Shown piece after piece: positions 22,183-33,696 of a DNA stretch of 64,000 bases. The notes under the pieces are model-generated. The model was given only the letters and a program-made list of their open reading frames with translations, was not told the DNA's origin and made no database searches. Source of the stretch: Costus lasius (Eukaryota; Streptophyta; Magnoliopsida; Zingiberales; Costaceae); NCBI GenBank assembly GCA_027563935.2, contig CM050448.1, positions 68,023,843 through 68,087,842 of the forward strand. Direction: 5' to 3'. Positions within the stretch are counted from its first letter, which is position 1, and every line of letters begins with the position of its first letter. A program made the position numbers and the translations under genes.

Positions 22183-25100
22183 CTAATGGTTGAGAAATCT
22201 CAAACCCATATTATTACAGTGCTTCTCATGCTTCTGCTGCGCCAGAGGCTTAGTAAGCGGGTCTGCCAGATTGTCGTCTGTATGAACCTTGCAGACTTTG
22301 ATCTCGCCATGATCAATGATCTCCCGGATCAAATGAAACCGTCTCTGTATGTGCTTGGACTTCTGGTGCGACCGTGGTTCCTTTGCTTGTGCGATTGCTC
22401 CAGTGTTATCACAGAAGATAACCAAAGGATCTGCACTCGAAGGAACAACACCAAGTTCTCTCACGAACTTACGAATCCATACTGCCTCCTTGGATGCTTC
22501 CGAGGCTGCAACATACTCGGCTTCTGTTGTGGAATCAGCAACAGTTGACTGTTTGAAACTCTTCCACACCACTGCTCCACCATTCAAGCTAAATACATAG
22601 CCTGATTGCGATCGGAAATCATCCTGGTCAGACTGGAACGAAGCGTCAGTATATCCTTCAATACTGAGTTCTTGCTGACCACCATATATCAAGAACATAT
22701 CTTTGGTCCTCCGCATATATTTTAAGATGTTCTTGACCGCAATCCAGTGCGCCAAACCTGGATTACTTTGGAACCGACTGGTCACGCTTAACCCGTAAGC
22801 GACGTCTGGGCGAGTACACAACATCGCATACATAATGGACCCAATAGCCGAAGCATAAGGCGTATTGTCCATTTCATCTTTCTCAGTCTGTGTTTGTGGA
22901 CACTGACTCTTCGAAAGATTCAGACCATGTCTGACTAGAAGATATCCTCTTTTAGAATTCTCTAAATGAAATCTCTCCAGGACTTTATCGATGTAAATAC
23001 TTTGGCACAGCCCGAGAAGCCTCTTAGATCTATCCCTGTAGATCTTCACACCTAACACATAGGCTGCTTCTCCTAGATCTTTCATCTGGAAACATTTCCT
23101 TAACCATGCCTTAACCGCACGCATTTCAGGAATATCATTTCCAATGATCAAGATATCATCGACGTAGAGGACTAGGAAAGTAATCACGCTCCCACTAAAC
23201 CTCTTATATACACACGGGTCATCCTCGTTCTTGATGAAACCAAACTCAGAGATTGATTCATCAAAACGAATATTCCAGCTTCTCGATGCTTGTTTAAGTC
23301 CATAAATAGACTTCTTTAACTTGCATATCTTATGACGATTTGATGGATTTGTGAAACCTTCTAGTTGTGTCATGTACACATCCTCATCCAGATTTCCATT
23401 CAGGAAAGCTGTCTTCACATCCATTTGCCAGATCTCATAATCATAATATGCAGCTATCGCGAAAAGAATCCGAATAGACTTAAACATAGCTACAGGTGAG
23501 AAAGTTTCATCATAATCTATCCCGTAGATTTGTTTGAAACCTTTCGCAACTATCCTGCCTTTATAGGTAACCACGTTACCATCCATGTCAATCTTCTTCT
23601 TGAAGATCCATTTACAGCCTATAGGGATAACTCCCGGAGGCGGATCAACCAAATCCCAGACTTGGTTATCTGACATGGAGTCCATCTCGGCTCGCATAGC
23701 TTCAAGCCATCTCGCTGACTCCGGTCCACTGACCGCATCCGCATAAGTGAGGGGTTCATCATTATCAATGATGTAGACTCCGTCATAGCGCTCAGGCTGT
23801 CGACGGATCCTTCCCGATCTTCGCGGTTCCCGTGATATCTGAGCCTCAGGTTGTTCATTAACCTGTTCCACCGGCTCAGGCTCATCCAACTGTGCTTGAC
23901 TACTTTGTCCTTCCTCTGGATTCTCATCCAGCTTTATTTCTCTCCCACTGGCCTCTTGCAGAAGAAACTCCTTCTCAAGAAATATGGCCGTCCGAGCAAC
24001 AAATACCTTGTTCTCTTTGGGATCGTAGAAATAATAACCCTTAGTTTCCTTAGGGTAACCGACAAAGATACATTTTTCAGATCTGCTCTCTAGTTTCCCA
24101 GAGGCGAGCTTTTTGACATAAGCCTCGCAGCCCCAGATCCTGATAAATGTCAAGCTCGGCTGTTTCCCATACCATAACTCATATGGCGTCTTTGAAACTG
24201 CCTTGGATGGCACTCGGTTTAGTACCTTTGCAGCTGTTTCCAGTGCAAAACCCCAAAAGGAATATGGAAGAGTAGCCTGACTCATCATAGAACGAACCAT
24301 ATCAAGTAACGTTCTATTTCTCCTCTCGGACACACCATTCCATTGCGGTGTTCCTGGCGGAGTGAGCTGTGAGATAATCCCACACTCCTTCAGATAGTCA
24401 GTAAATTCTCGACTTAGGTATTCTCCACCTCGATCAGAACGAAGTGTCTTGATACTTCGGCCTAGCTGATTCTGTACTTCATTCTTGAACTCTTTGAACT
24501 TGTCAAAAGATTCACTTTTATGTCTCATCAAATAGACATACCCATACCTACTGAAATCATCAGTAAAGGTAATGAAGTACTGATAGCCACCTCTGGCATG
24601 TTTACTAAATGGCCCACACACATCACTGTGTATAAGGTCAAGTAAACCTGAAGCCCTTTGACCTTTGTTAGGAAAAGGTGACTTCGTCATTTTACCCATT
24701 AAACAAGCTTTGCATGTATCAATCTCCTCATAGGTGAATGATCCCAGCAGTAAATGATCATTCAACCGCTTAATGCGTTTCTTGTTAATATGGCCTAAAC
24801 GACTATGCCATAGCAAGGTGCTGTCATCAGCATACTTGGCTTTCTTAATATCAATTGCGTGTATAGAACATTCCATGTCCAACATGAATAACTCATTATT
24901 AATTGAACCAGTAGCATAAACTATATTATCAAGAGATAAAACACACTTTGAAATATTGCATTCAAAGGAAAAACCCTTCCTGACAAGAGCAGGAATGGAG
25001 ATAATATTTTTAGTAATGCTGGGAACAAAGTAACAATTGTTCAGTTCTAATACAAGCCCAGATGGCAAAGAGATGAAATAGTCTCCTACAGCAACAGCAG

Positions 25101-26070
25101 CAACCCGTGCCCCATTTCCAACTCGTAGGTCCACCTCATGCTGTCCCACCTGCCTTCTTCTCTTGAGTTCCTGTACATTTGAACAAATGTGAACTCCACA
25201 TGCAGTGTCCAACACCCATGATATAGAAGAAGATGAAACCATGACTTCCGTCACGTATATACCTGAGCCAGAAGCGATGCTTCCCCTCTTGTCTCCTTGG
25301 AGCGCTTTACAGTCCTTTTTCCAGTGACCCAGCTGGCCACAGTGGAAACATCTGTATTCCTTTGACCGCTTAACTTTTTGCTTCAGAGCCTTGCTGTAAC
25401 TCTTGACAGGGGTCTTGCCCTTCTTCCCCTTCTTCTTGTTGTTCCTAGAAGGAACCATTAAGACAGAGGTCGAAGGCTTTCCCTTCAGAGTCTCCTCAGT
25501 AGTCAAGAGCATATTCAGCAGCTCTGCCGGAGTACAATCGATTTTGTTCATATTAAAGTTAATGATGAACGCATCGAAAGAAGGCAGAAGAGACTGCAGA
25601 ATAATGTCTACAGCAAGCTCCTGGTTGATGGTATGCCCCAGTTTCTCTAGAGCCTCCTTGTGCCCAATCATCTTGAGCACGTGAGCTCCCACTGGGCTCC
25701 CTTCAGCCAGTTTGCTCTGAAAGAACAGCTTTGTCAGATTATAGCGTTCTGTCCTCGCCTGTGCAGCATACAGCATCTTGAGGTTTGCTATCATGTCTAT
25801 AGCAGACATATCCTCATGCTGACGCTGCAGCGGTGGTGTCATAGATGCTAGCATCAGGCAAGAGACATCAATGCTATCATTGACGTGCTTTTCATAAGCT
25901 TCCCGAACCGCCCTTGCGGCGTTCGGAGCGGGCTGAGGCGGTATCGCCGTCTCGAGGACATACAGTTTCCTCTCTGCCTTAAGAACAATCTTAAGGTGTC
26001 CGAACCAGTCTGAGAAGTTCGGCCCAGCAAACTTCTCCCTTTCCAGTAGGGATCGCACATTGAAGCTCAT
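22183..26070 (-). CDS. Copia-2 gag-pol polyprotein (1295 aa, intact)
   Basis: Same polyprotein as in copia-1, two residues longer: an extra Asn near 210 in the basic stretch and an extra Ser just before the protease. Catalytic landmarks are all kept: zinc knuckle from C241, protease D288-T-A, integrase D483, D546, E582, reverse transcriptase YVDD at 969-972, and RNase H D1142. The start is the ATG at 26070, matching copia-1. Differences from copia-1 are scattered single residues (for example Pro to Leu in the PEGF segment after the second RT block). There is no stop or frameshift although the LTRs suggest it is the oldest insertion here. Confidence 0.97.
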   Translation of the reverse strand: MSFNVRSLLEREKFAGPNFSDWFGHLKIVLKAERKLYVLETAIPPQPAPNAARAVREAYEKHVNDSIDVSCLMLASMTPPLQRQHEDMSAIDMIANLKMLYAAQARTERYNLTKLFFQSKLAEGSPVGAHVLKMIGHKEALEKLGHTINQELAVDIILQSLLPSFDAFIINFNMNKIDCTPAELLNMLLTTEETLKGKPSTSVLMVPSRNNKKKGKKGKTPVKSYSKALKQKVKRSKEYRCFHCGQLGHWKKDCKALQGDKRGSIASGSGIYVTEVMVSSSSISWVLDTACGVHICSNVQELKRRRQVGQHEVDLRVGNGARVAAVAVGDYFISLPSGLVLELNNCYFVPSITKNIISIPALVRKGFSFECNISKCVLSLDNIVYATGSINNELFMLDMECSIHAIDIKKAKYADDSTLLWHSRLGHINKKRIKRLNDHLLLGSFTYEEIDTCKACLMGKMTKSPFPNKGQRASGLLDLIHSDVCGPFSKHARGGYQYFITFTDDFSRYGYVYLMRHKSESFDKFKEFKNEVQNQLGRSIKTLRSDRGGEYLSREFTDYLKECGIISQLTPPGTPQWNGVSERRNRTLLDMVRSMMSQATLPYSFWGFALETAAKVLNRVPSKAVSKTPYELWYGKQPSLTFIRIWGCEAYVKKLASGKLESRSEKCIFVGYPKETKGYYFYDPKENKVFVARTAIFLEKEFLLQEASGREIKLDENPEEGQSSQAQLDEPEPVEQVNEQPEAQISREPRRSGRIRRQPERYDGVYIIDNDEPLTYADAVSGPESARWLEAMRAEMDSMSDNQVWDLVDPPPGVIPIGCKWIFKKKIDMDGNVVTYKGRIVAKGFKQIYGIDYDETFSPVAMFKSIRILFAIAAYYDYEIWQMDVKTAFLNGNLDEDVYMTQLEGFTNPSNRHKICKLKKSIYGLKQASRSWNIRFDESISEFGFIKNEDDPCVYKRFSGSVITFLVLYVDDILIIGNDIPEMRAVKAWLRKCFQMKDLGEAAYVLGVKIYRDRSKRLLGLCQSIYIDKVLERFHLENSKRGYLLVRHGLNLSKSQCPQTQTEKDEMDNTPYASAIGSIMYAMLCTRPDVAYGLSVTSRFQSNPGLAHWIAVKNILKYMRRTKDMFLIYGGQQELSIEGYTDASFQSDQDDFRSQSGYVFSLNGGAVVWKSFKQSTVADSTTEAEYVAASEASKEAVWIRKFVRELGVVPSSADPLVIFCDNTGAIAQAKEPRSHQKSKHIQRRFHLIREIIDHGEIKVCKVHTDDNLADPLTKPLAQQKHEKHCNNMGLRFLNH

Positions 26071-27873
26071 GGTGTTCGTTGCTGCAGGTATCTACAACAA
26101 TGCAAGAACAGCAAGGTCAGTATCAATGTTAAGAATCAATCAGGACTTAAGAAAGATTCTTTTTCTCACTATTTTATCTGGCTGAAAAATCCAGCAAAAC
26201 AGCCCGAAAGAGTAGAACTCTTTTAGTGAGATGGGATCCAGATTTCATACTTGGTCTCCGCGTCCCGCTCAGGCGAGATAAGATGCACAGAGAGTACAAG
26301 CACTAATCTCTGGTAGGCTGCCTGCCAATCGCCAACCCGTGCGATTCCCCTTCATCTGGGCAATCCAGCAGACTGTGCCAACTGAGTTGGTACAACACAA
26401 TCTCTGATCCCACAGATGGCTGCCTCCATGCGCTACCATATGCGCCACATATGTAGCCTACATGGTCAAGCTGACCCGACCTACTCCCTGGACCACCACG
26501 TGCTATGCTGAGCAACGAGAAGCGATAAATCCCTTCTCTGTAACACGCAGGTGTAATCCCGCACCGTCTGAAGATAGATGGACGTGCCCACTGAGTGGGT
26601 ACAACACGGCTCCAACGATAATCAGAACAGTGAGGTTTCGCGTCAGAAGGCTTACGAGCTTGATATTTTAGCGTTGGATTTTAACGGTCTTTTATCTTCT
26701 TCACTATCATGCAATTCCTATGGTGATAGCAGAAGATAAATAAATCATGCTGTTCTACTTATTTAAACAATAAAAGAAAGCATGAATCTTATGTGGTAAA
26801 AGCCCATAGCCTAAGTAAGACCTTAATTAACTTAAGTCTTCACTTGCTTTTCTTCATGGGTCTTTTGCTGCTCATCTGGCCCAACCCAGGGCCCAAGCGC
26901 CATCTGCAGCTCAGGTGCGCCCACCAGGGAAAATGCGCCTGGTCCCAGAGTCGAACCCTGGACCTCCCGTCTGGTCAAGCCACTGCTGCATGCGCCTCTG
27001 CCAAGTGTGCTCTGTGCTCTTGTCTGATTAATTTACAAATTAATCTATCTAGATAAGATTGACACGCAGGTCAATTACATTTTATAAATTAAATACAATG
27101 TGATACGCAGATCACAATAATTAATTTACAACTTTAAAGTCCAGGCACGCAGGCCCCAGCACAGCACACATTTAACATGGGCAGCCCACATAAGAATAAA
27201 TAAACAAACATAGGCATCATCCAAGATGTGATCCAGTCAAGAAAATTAAATTTTTGAAAAACCCCATAGGCATCAATTTTAATTTCCTTATTTGCCTTAC
27301 AACCTTACAACGGTCCATTACTAGGGATCCACTCATCCAACCTAGTCAGATCCACTGCCCTTGCATGCACCAAGTCCTAACTGACTTGAGTCGACCAAAG
27401 GTCAACCATGCATGCGCCAGGGCCGAACAACCCTCATGAGTTCTGGCAAGCGGGTGTGACCCCGGGCCTAACTCATGTGTGTTCGCTAGTCGTCTCAATC
27501 AGACATCGCTACACGCCTGTCTGCAGTCGACCTATAGCCATCTGGTGCTTGCGCACAGATGCTATCTGGTCAACCCATCAAGGCTGTCAGATGGTCTGGT
27601 CAGACTGTCTGGATCTAACCTAGGGGATGACTTCAACCCTAATAACCCGTCTAAGGGTTTAATGTAGGGCCTTAGATCTATAATGAGTCGCGCATGTCAT
27701 AAGAAGTTTGAGAAAACAAACATATGCGCCAACATGAAAACATGCGCCTAGGAGAAATAAAAATAGCTCTAACCAGCATGTAAATTTCGCCTATCACAAC
27801 ATGCGCATGTAACATATAGATCAATGCATAGGATCACACAAAGAAAGCAAACATATAAATATGCATGTAACTT
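26071..27873 (-). other. Copia-2 5' untranslated leader (1.8 kb), no gene seen
   Basis: Counterpart of 7715-9520, with the same hairpins: TGA-loop pair at 26370-26403 and 26583-26608, CATATG stem, TTATCTTCT stem, and ACGCAG-loop stems at 27058-27075 and 27099-27116. It also has the A/B boxes (26993-27003, 26948-26957) and the 18-nt motif (27142-27159). Stem changes relative to copia-1 are mostly compensated. No open frame worth calling on either strand. Confidence 0.8.
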
Positions 27874-27885
27874 GCTCTGATACCA
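27874..27885 (-). other. Copia-2 primer-binding site (initiator tRNA-Met)
   Basis: Element-sense TGGTATCAGAGC two bases inside the 5' LTR, as in copia-1. Confidence 0.93.
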
Positions 27886-27887
27886 AT

Positions 27888-29570
27888 TGAAAGGTCCCCT
27901 AAAGACAAGGGGGCGAAACCCTACAGGAGGCGCATATGATAATTTTGATGCAGCGGAAGGGGTTTCAAGGATCTATGCATATAATATGTTCAACTTAAAA
28001 CGATTCTCACCATTGCCATCGCTTAGATGGTGTCTTGGAAGGAAAGGCGCAAGTGCTCCTTCTCCAAAGGTGACGCACACAATTGGTGTCGCCTACTCTT
28101 CCTTGGTGCTCCTTGTGCTAGCAAGGTTCCAAGAAGCCGTTGTCGAATGGAAGGGAAAGATCACTTTTCTTTGGCCGAACTCTTCCTTCTCTTTTTCATC
28201 AACTTCTTCTCCACACGAGAGTGCGAGTGCTGAATGCCCAAGTTGGCGACGAGAGTGAGGAAAAATGAGAGATGAGGGCGCCTTAGGCGTGAACATGAGT
28301 AGTGGTCACGTATGTGATCATGCTTTCTAAAAATAGAAAGCCACTCACTCACTTGCGATCATGAGTTTACCCCATGCGCAAACTCCTCTCAATTTGAACC
28401 ACACGCTCACTCAATGAGCTGGTTCAATTTGGTCTGGTTCATAGACCAATCGACCCAAGCCATTAGTCCAGATCACATTAAACCCTAAGGCTCTTGATCT
28501 GACCGTCGATCTCTTGATGCTCCTGATCTCACCGATCTAGCATCCAATCTCTCGATCGAAGCTTACCGATCTCAAGCCCTAATCAATCAAACATGATCAG
28601 ACCAGATCTCACTTACAATCAGAGATTAAATCCCTTTAAACTGAACCTGAACAATTCAGTCCACACGATCTGACTTAAGTAAGCCATATCATCAAATTGT
28701 GCGACCCTGAGGGTTTCCTTTAAATGTCGGTAACGATAACTCACGTTATCACGATCAGTGAGGGGTATCTAGCAACACATCACTGTCTCCCGATATAAAG
28801 AAAAGAGTCTTCCAAGACTACACCCAAACCACAGCACAAGTGTGAATCCAACTCACAAGGCATGCATGTTTCCTTTGCCACTGGATGTTCTTATTGGACA
28901 AGCGTGTCAAGCTTGTAGCTCCAATATGATAAGTATGATTAGAACAGATGAACACAGTCACCTGGGTATGGCCATACACTTTCTCAATCATCTCATCCAG
29001 GGGGCCCCTTTAGAACATCACACTCCTTAAACAAGGAGACGGCAATCCTTTGTCTATCACTAGTGCCCTAACCTGACTCAAGCTCACCATCCAAGATAGT
29101 CTATAATCATTATGTTTCAAATGATATTGAACTAACTCAAAACAATGACAATCATCATTTAGAAAACACAAGCGATCTCAAGTCAGAGGAAATGTGCCAC
29201 TTGTCGCAATCAAGGATTATTCACATTGTGACAACCAATTGAATATCCTAGTAGGGTCTGTCCAGTACATCCAATGTACCCATGAGTCTACATCTTATTC
29301 CATGCTCGAAGCATCCTATAAGATTAGAACACATATTAGTCTTAACCATATCAAGGCTGTCTCATGTTCATCAAGATATCTCGACTAAGGACAAAACTGC
29401 ATGTCAGCCCAGCTGAACAGCTTTGAGACATTATTCAGAAGTACAATTATTGCAGCAGACAATATAACAACCTGAATAACAACCATGCCTTTATAAACAT
29501 AAGAGTTTATTACATGATACTGATACAATCCCAAGGCCTCAAACATTAGCCTTAAGGGCATACCCCAACA
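27888..29570 (-). repeat. Copia-2 5' LTR (element orientation)
   Basis: 1683 bp, the promoter-side LTR (29570 down to 27888 in element sense), with TATA-like TTTATAAA at 29490-29497. It is followed by TTCTC (29571-29575), the second target-site copy. Confidence 0.96.
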
Positions 29571-30868
29571 TTCTCATTCTTAATTATAACATTGATCTTA
29601 TTCTTCATAATTATCTTCATCTTCATTTTGATCTCAGTTTTGATTTTAGATTTCAGTTTTAATCTTATAAATTTCATCTTTATCTTGCTCCTAATATTCA
29701 TCTTAAACTCGATTTTGATCTCTGTGAAAACATTGAGTTTTAATCTTGATATAAATATTTATATTTTTCTTGGTCTTCTAATGATGAGGATGTTGATCTT
29801 GATTATGATCTATATTTGATGTTTATCAGTTTGGAATCTTAATTTAAAATTGAATTTGTTCATGATCATGACGTTGATCTTGATTTTAATCATGATTTCA
29901 AACTTCATCTTATGATATTTATCTTTATCTTCTTTTTAATTTAAATTTTAAACTCGATTTTAATCCTGTTTGTAATCTTGGTCTAAAATCTTGATATTGT
30001 TATTAATATTAATATTGATCTAATCATGATGAAAATTTTGACCTCGATTATGAATTTTAATTGTTATTAATCTTATTCTTATTCTTAATTATAACATTGA
30101 TTTTATTCTTATAAGAATTATCTTCATCTTCATTTTGATCTCAGTTTTGTTCTCAGATTTCAGTTTTAATCTTATAATATTCATCTTTATCTTGCTCCTA
30201 ATATTCATCTTAAACTCGATTTTGATCTCTATGGAGATATTGAGTTTTAATCTTGATATTAATATTTAAATTTATCTTGGTCTTTTAATAATAAGGATGT
30301 TGATCTTGATTATGATCCATATTAGATGTTTATCATTTTGAAATCTTAATTTAATATTGATTTGGTTCATGATCATGATTTTGATCTTGATTTTAATCAT
30401 GATTTCAAACTCTATCTTATGATATTCATCTTTATCTTATTTTTAATCTTAATCTTAAACTCGATTTTGATCTTGTTCGTAATCTTGGTCTTCAATCTTG
30501 ATATTGTTATTGATATTGATATTGATCTAATCATGATGAAAATTTTGAACTCGATGACGAGCTTTAATTGTTATTAATCTTATTCTCATTCTTAATTATA
30601 ACATTGATCTTATTCTTCATAATTATAATCATCTTCATTTTGATCTCAGTTTTGTTCTCAGATTTCAGTTTTAATCTTATAATCTTCATCTTTATCTTGC
30701 TCCTAATATTCATCTTAAACTCGATTTTGATCTCTATGGAGATATTGAGTTTTAATCTTGATATTAATATTTAAATTTATCTTGGTCTTTTAATAATAAG
30801 GATGTTGATCTTGATTATGATCCATATTTGATGTTTATCATTTTGAAATCTTAATTTAATATTGATTT
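29571..30868. repeat. Satellite array, block 3
   Basis: About 2.5 monomers between copia-2 and the gypsy element, with starts near 30061 and 30567. The first continues the monomer cut at 20479 (20 + 485 bp = one unit); the last is cut at 30868 and resumes after 40978 (301 + 204 bp = 505). So the two elements sit about two and a half monomers apart. Confidence 0.97.
30864..30868. repeat. Target-site duplication of gypsy element (GATTT)
   Basis: GATTT before the 5' LTR and again at 40974-40978. One copy restores the satellite word ATTGATTTGGTTCATG. Confidence 0.95.
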
Positions 30869-32276
30869 TGTAAGACCCGAGAATTTTGATGTATTAAACC
30901 CCGGTATGTGACTCATTTTAATTACCTATAATCAGGTATTTATTAACCTTGTTGGTGGGATTGTTGGCTAAGGGGAAAATTATTCTCCTGTAGGGCAAAA
31001 ATAAGTTGCTGTGGAGGAGTCTTGAACCTGAGACCTCTCCTGTGCATGTTGTCCTGGCTACCAGAGTTCCAGCCCAATCTTTGTGTTATGTATGTGGGCG
31101 CCTACTTATTATGTAAGTATGCAAATTAAATTTCAGATTTCACTTAAGTGATTTGGCTCCACTTAGGAAGTTTCGAAAATTCACCCAACCCTAGCCGCCC
31201 CTCACGTTTCTTCCTCTCCCTCTCGTGGACGATTGTGGCCGCGCCTTCCCCTTCGTCCAGCTCCTCTTCCGGCGAGTTTCCGGCGGTGGCGCTTGGTCTT
31301 CCGGCGTGGTGGACGGCGGCGACGTGTGGAAGCTTCAAACAACCCTTCTTGCTCACGGTTTGCTTGCAAATCATTCCCAAGGCGAGTGGAAACCTTATGT
31401 TACCTCTATTCCAAGTTTATGATCTTTCCTTGACATGTTTCCTTGCTTAATGATGGGAAAAACGAGTAGGTTTGAATGTTCCCTTACCATGAAACCATGA
31501 ACACCATTTGATGTTTCGAAAATCAGATTTAGGGGCTCTAATCATAGGGCTTTTCGTTCTTTACTTGATTAAATGTCTTAGGAGGATGAGTTATCATGAT
31601 CTTGATCTTCAATTTGATTGTATAATGTATTCATGAAAAACCCTAGAGCTTGACATGCGCCCATGCCCTAAATTGATGAAATTTCATGCTAACTTTTGGG
31701 GAAAACTTAGGATTCATGAAATTAGAAGTATAAGGGAATTTATCATGAATTTTATACTATTTTTGGAGCCTTGATTCATGCTGGCCGAAATTTACCCTAG
31801 GGGCATTTTGGTCAATGTTCAGTTAACTTTTGGGGCAAAGCTGTTATTCATGTAATTGAGTTCATAGAGTACTTAAATATGATTTTTGCCTAATTTTAGG
31901 AATATTCTATGCATAGTTATATGTGTTATCGTTCTCTTGAAATTAAGTGATGATATTGTTGTGTAATGCTTGTAATTAATCTGTTTGAGTGGAAATTTTG
32001 TTTGATAACCTAGAATGGAGATGTTACAATCTAATTGCATGAAATCTAGGATTAACACATTATACCTGCATGGGAACAATTTGTTGAGAACTTAGCATGG
32101 TATCTTCCTAACCTGATTGCATGAAACTTAAGGACTACCCTGTCTATGCTGTCTAATTGATTGAGAGTGGTGAATTCGATAAGTTAGATATCCGGGTATT
32201 AGTCTTTTGCTATCTGTGTGTGGTGTAAGTCATATCCATTATGTGTGACCCTGGAGATATTGTGAAGTGGGGCAAA

Positions 32277-32532
32277 GTGCCACGCCTTGGTCAGGCGGGG
32301 GCCACCACTTGATCTTCCTTCACAGATATGATTAGTTTAGCATAAGAGAAACAAAGTGCCACGCTACTGGTAAGCGAGGGCCACCTCTTGAACTCTCTGA
32401 CTGCTGTGTGACCAATGTGGGGAAACAAAGTGCCACGCCGTGACTTGGCGGGGGCCACCTCTTGATTTACCACATTGTCTGAGTGGGTAGATGGAGATCA
32501 GCGTGCCACGTCTTAGCTAGACGGGGGCCACC
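32277..32532. repeat. Four tandem covarying hairpins in gypsy LTR
   Basis: Four units spaced 79, 74 and 73 bp, each GTGCCA + 4-bp stem + 7-nt loop + stem + (G/A)GGGCCACC. The stems are CGCC/GGCG (32283-32297), CGCT/AGCG (32362-32376), CGCC/GGCG (32436-32450) and CGTC/GACG (32509-32523). Loops are unrelated in sequence but always 7 nt. Two different stem positions change with compensation. The outer GTG and CAC, and CC and GG, can extend the pairing. The same set lies at about 39748-40003 in the 3' LTR. Confidence 0.8.
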
Positions 32533-33209
32533 TCCTGATTTCTCCCCTACTGTTTGGCATGCATGCATTCTCTGAGCCCTGACGAGGGAAGGGTCGGACC
32601 TTTGTGGTCATTTCGTTCTGTTCTGGATTTGGATATGTTAGGATGGGATGTGCATCTACGTATGTGTTCTGTTTTGCCATATGATGTGTAAGTCTCTATT
32701 TTGGTTTTGTTGTATTATGATTGGATTTCGCCATGAGGATTATTTTGTAAGTTTGTATTCTTATCTGTATTTGATTTGATATTTGATAATCGCATTTGGT
32801 AAATGTTTTGAAAAACCTTGCATGCTATTTTTGAATGTATTAATGGAGGGGTTTCATAAGGTTCTCACTTGCGGAGCTGTTAGCTCACCCCCTCTAAAAT
32901 CTACAGGTGAGAGACAGTGATTGATACGGCGTTATGCACCTTTGAGATATACTGAGTAGCTTGATGAAGCTTTGGGTTTTGTGATATGGACCTTGTAAAC
33001 GATTTTGGTATTTGAATACTTGTATCTTGATTTTGTTATCTGGGGCCTGCGTGCCTGTATTAGTAGTATTCTGTTTTGGATGATGAAGGCTGTATTTGGG
33101 TTACATGTGAGGGCTTAGGCCCATTTTGTTACAAGATTTCGGTTGTGGTATCTTGTCAGCGTTTTGATAAGATTTTATGTTCAGTCTGTTCTGTGATGTG
33201 TGATTTTGT

Positions 33210-33232
33210 CTCCGTATAAGTATAGTACGGAG
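33210..33232 (+). promoter_or_regulatory. Candidate LTR promoter element: stem with TATA-like loop
   Basis: CTCCGTA and TACGGAG form a perfect 7-bp inverted repeat around TAAGTATAG, so a TATAAGTATA-like word spans the left arm and loop, about 270 bp before the LTR end. This could be the core promoter, but no other promoter evidence is visible. Confidence 0.3.
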
Positions 33233-33504
33233 TTGTGATCTGATTCGATTATGTTCAGTATTTTATGAGTTGAAATTACTTGTTGTTATGAATCAGTAAA
33301 GCATGTGCCTGTAAGGGAATTTTCCCGAACCTAGTATGTACGTATACATGCTGCCGGATTTTTGTATAAGTTTTCAGATCTTTTATTCCCTAGCTTTGTT
33401 CGTAGTAAGATCTTGGCTTTGGCTTTCTTTTGTTTTTCTCTCGTGACGTTCCTCGTGTGATTTCCGCGTGAAATTCGGGGTTAAGTATCGAGGGGCGTTA
33501 CATA

Positions 33505-33516
33505 TGGTATCAGAGC
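33505..33516 (+). other. Gypsy primer-binding site (initiator tRNA-Met)
   Basis: TGGTATCAGAGC two bases after the 5' LTR, complementary to the initiator tRNA-Met 3' end. Confidence 0.93.
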
Positions 33517-33533
33517 AGTTTCTAGCGAGTATT

Positions 33534-33617
33534 AGATCTGGGTATTAAAACATTGTTTGTGTATTGCATAGAATCAGATCTGGGTGGTAAAACATTGTTT
33601 GTGTATTGCATAGAAAT
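33534..33617 (+). repeat. 42-bp tandem duplication in gypsy leader
   Basis: Two copies of a 42-bp unit starting AGATCTGGGT (33534 and 33576), nearly identical, between the primer site and the gag start. Confidence 0.85.
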
Positions 33618-33696
33618 AAACCCAGTAAGGAATTGGTTGCTAGTAAGATAAGGAAATTATTGTTTATCTTGTCTTGCAAGGTGCAGGAAGGTGAGA

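Larger units (their letters stand above)
20480..29570 (-). mobile_element. Copia-2: full-length Ty1/copia LTR retrotransposon
   Basis: 9091 bp, reverse orientation, same plan and family as copia-1. The 1683-bp LTRs (20480-22162 and 27888-29570) differ at about nine places by eye, making this the oldest of the three insertions. The gag-pol frame is complete, so it could still be autonomous. The internal region is close to copia-1, but the LTR half next to the primer site is clearly diverged, marking a separate subfamily. Confidence 0.97.
30869..33502 (+). repeat. Gypsy 5' LTR
   Basis: 2634 bp. Notable internal parts: a tRNA B-box-like word on the opposite strand near 31017-31046; a CpG-rich island ~31190-31330 that looks like plant leader sequence; four covarying hairpin repeats at 32277-32532; a GAGCT/AGCTC stem (32874-32886) before a CACCCCCTC run; the 18-nt motif at 33040-33057; and a CTCCGTA/TACGGAG stem with a TATA-like word (33210-33232). 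The short open frames at 31144-31433 recur identically in the 3' LTR and are not credible genes. Confidence 0.96.

Noticed and set aside
31144..31450. Overlapping 65-100 residue frames in the gypsy LTR on both strands
   Set aside because: Three frames overlap in one C/G-rich stretch, typical of composition; there is no recognisable domain.
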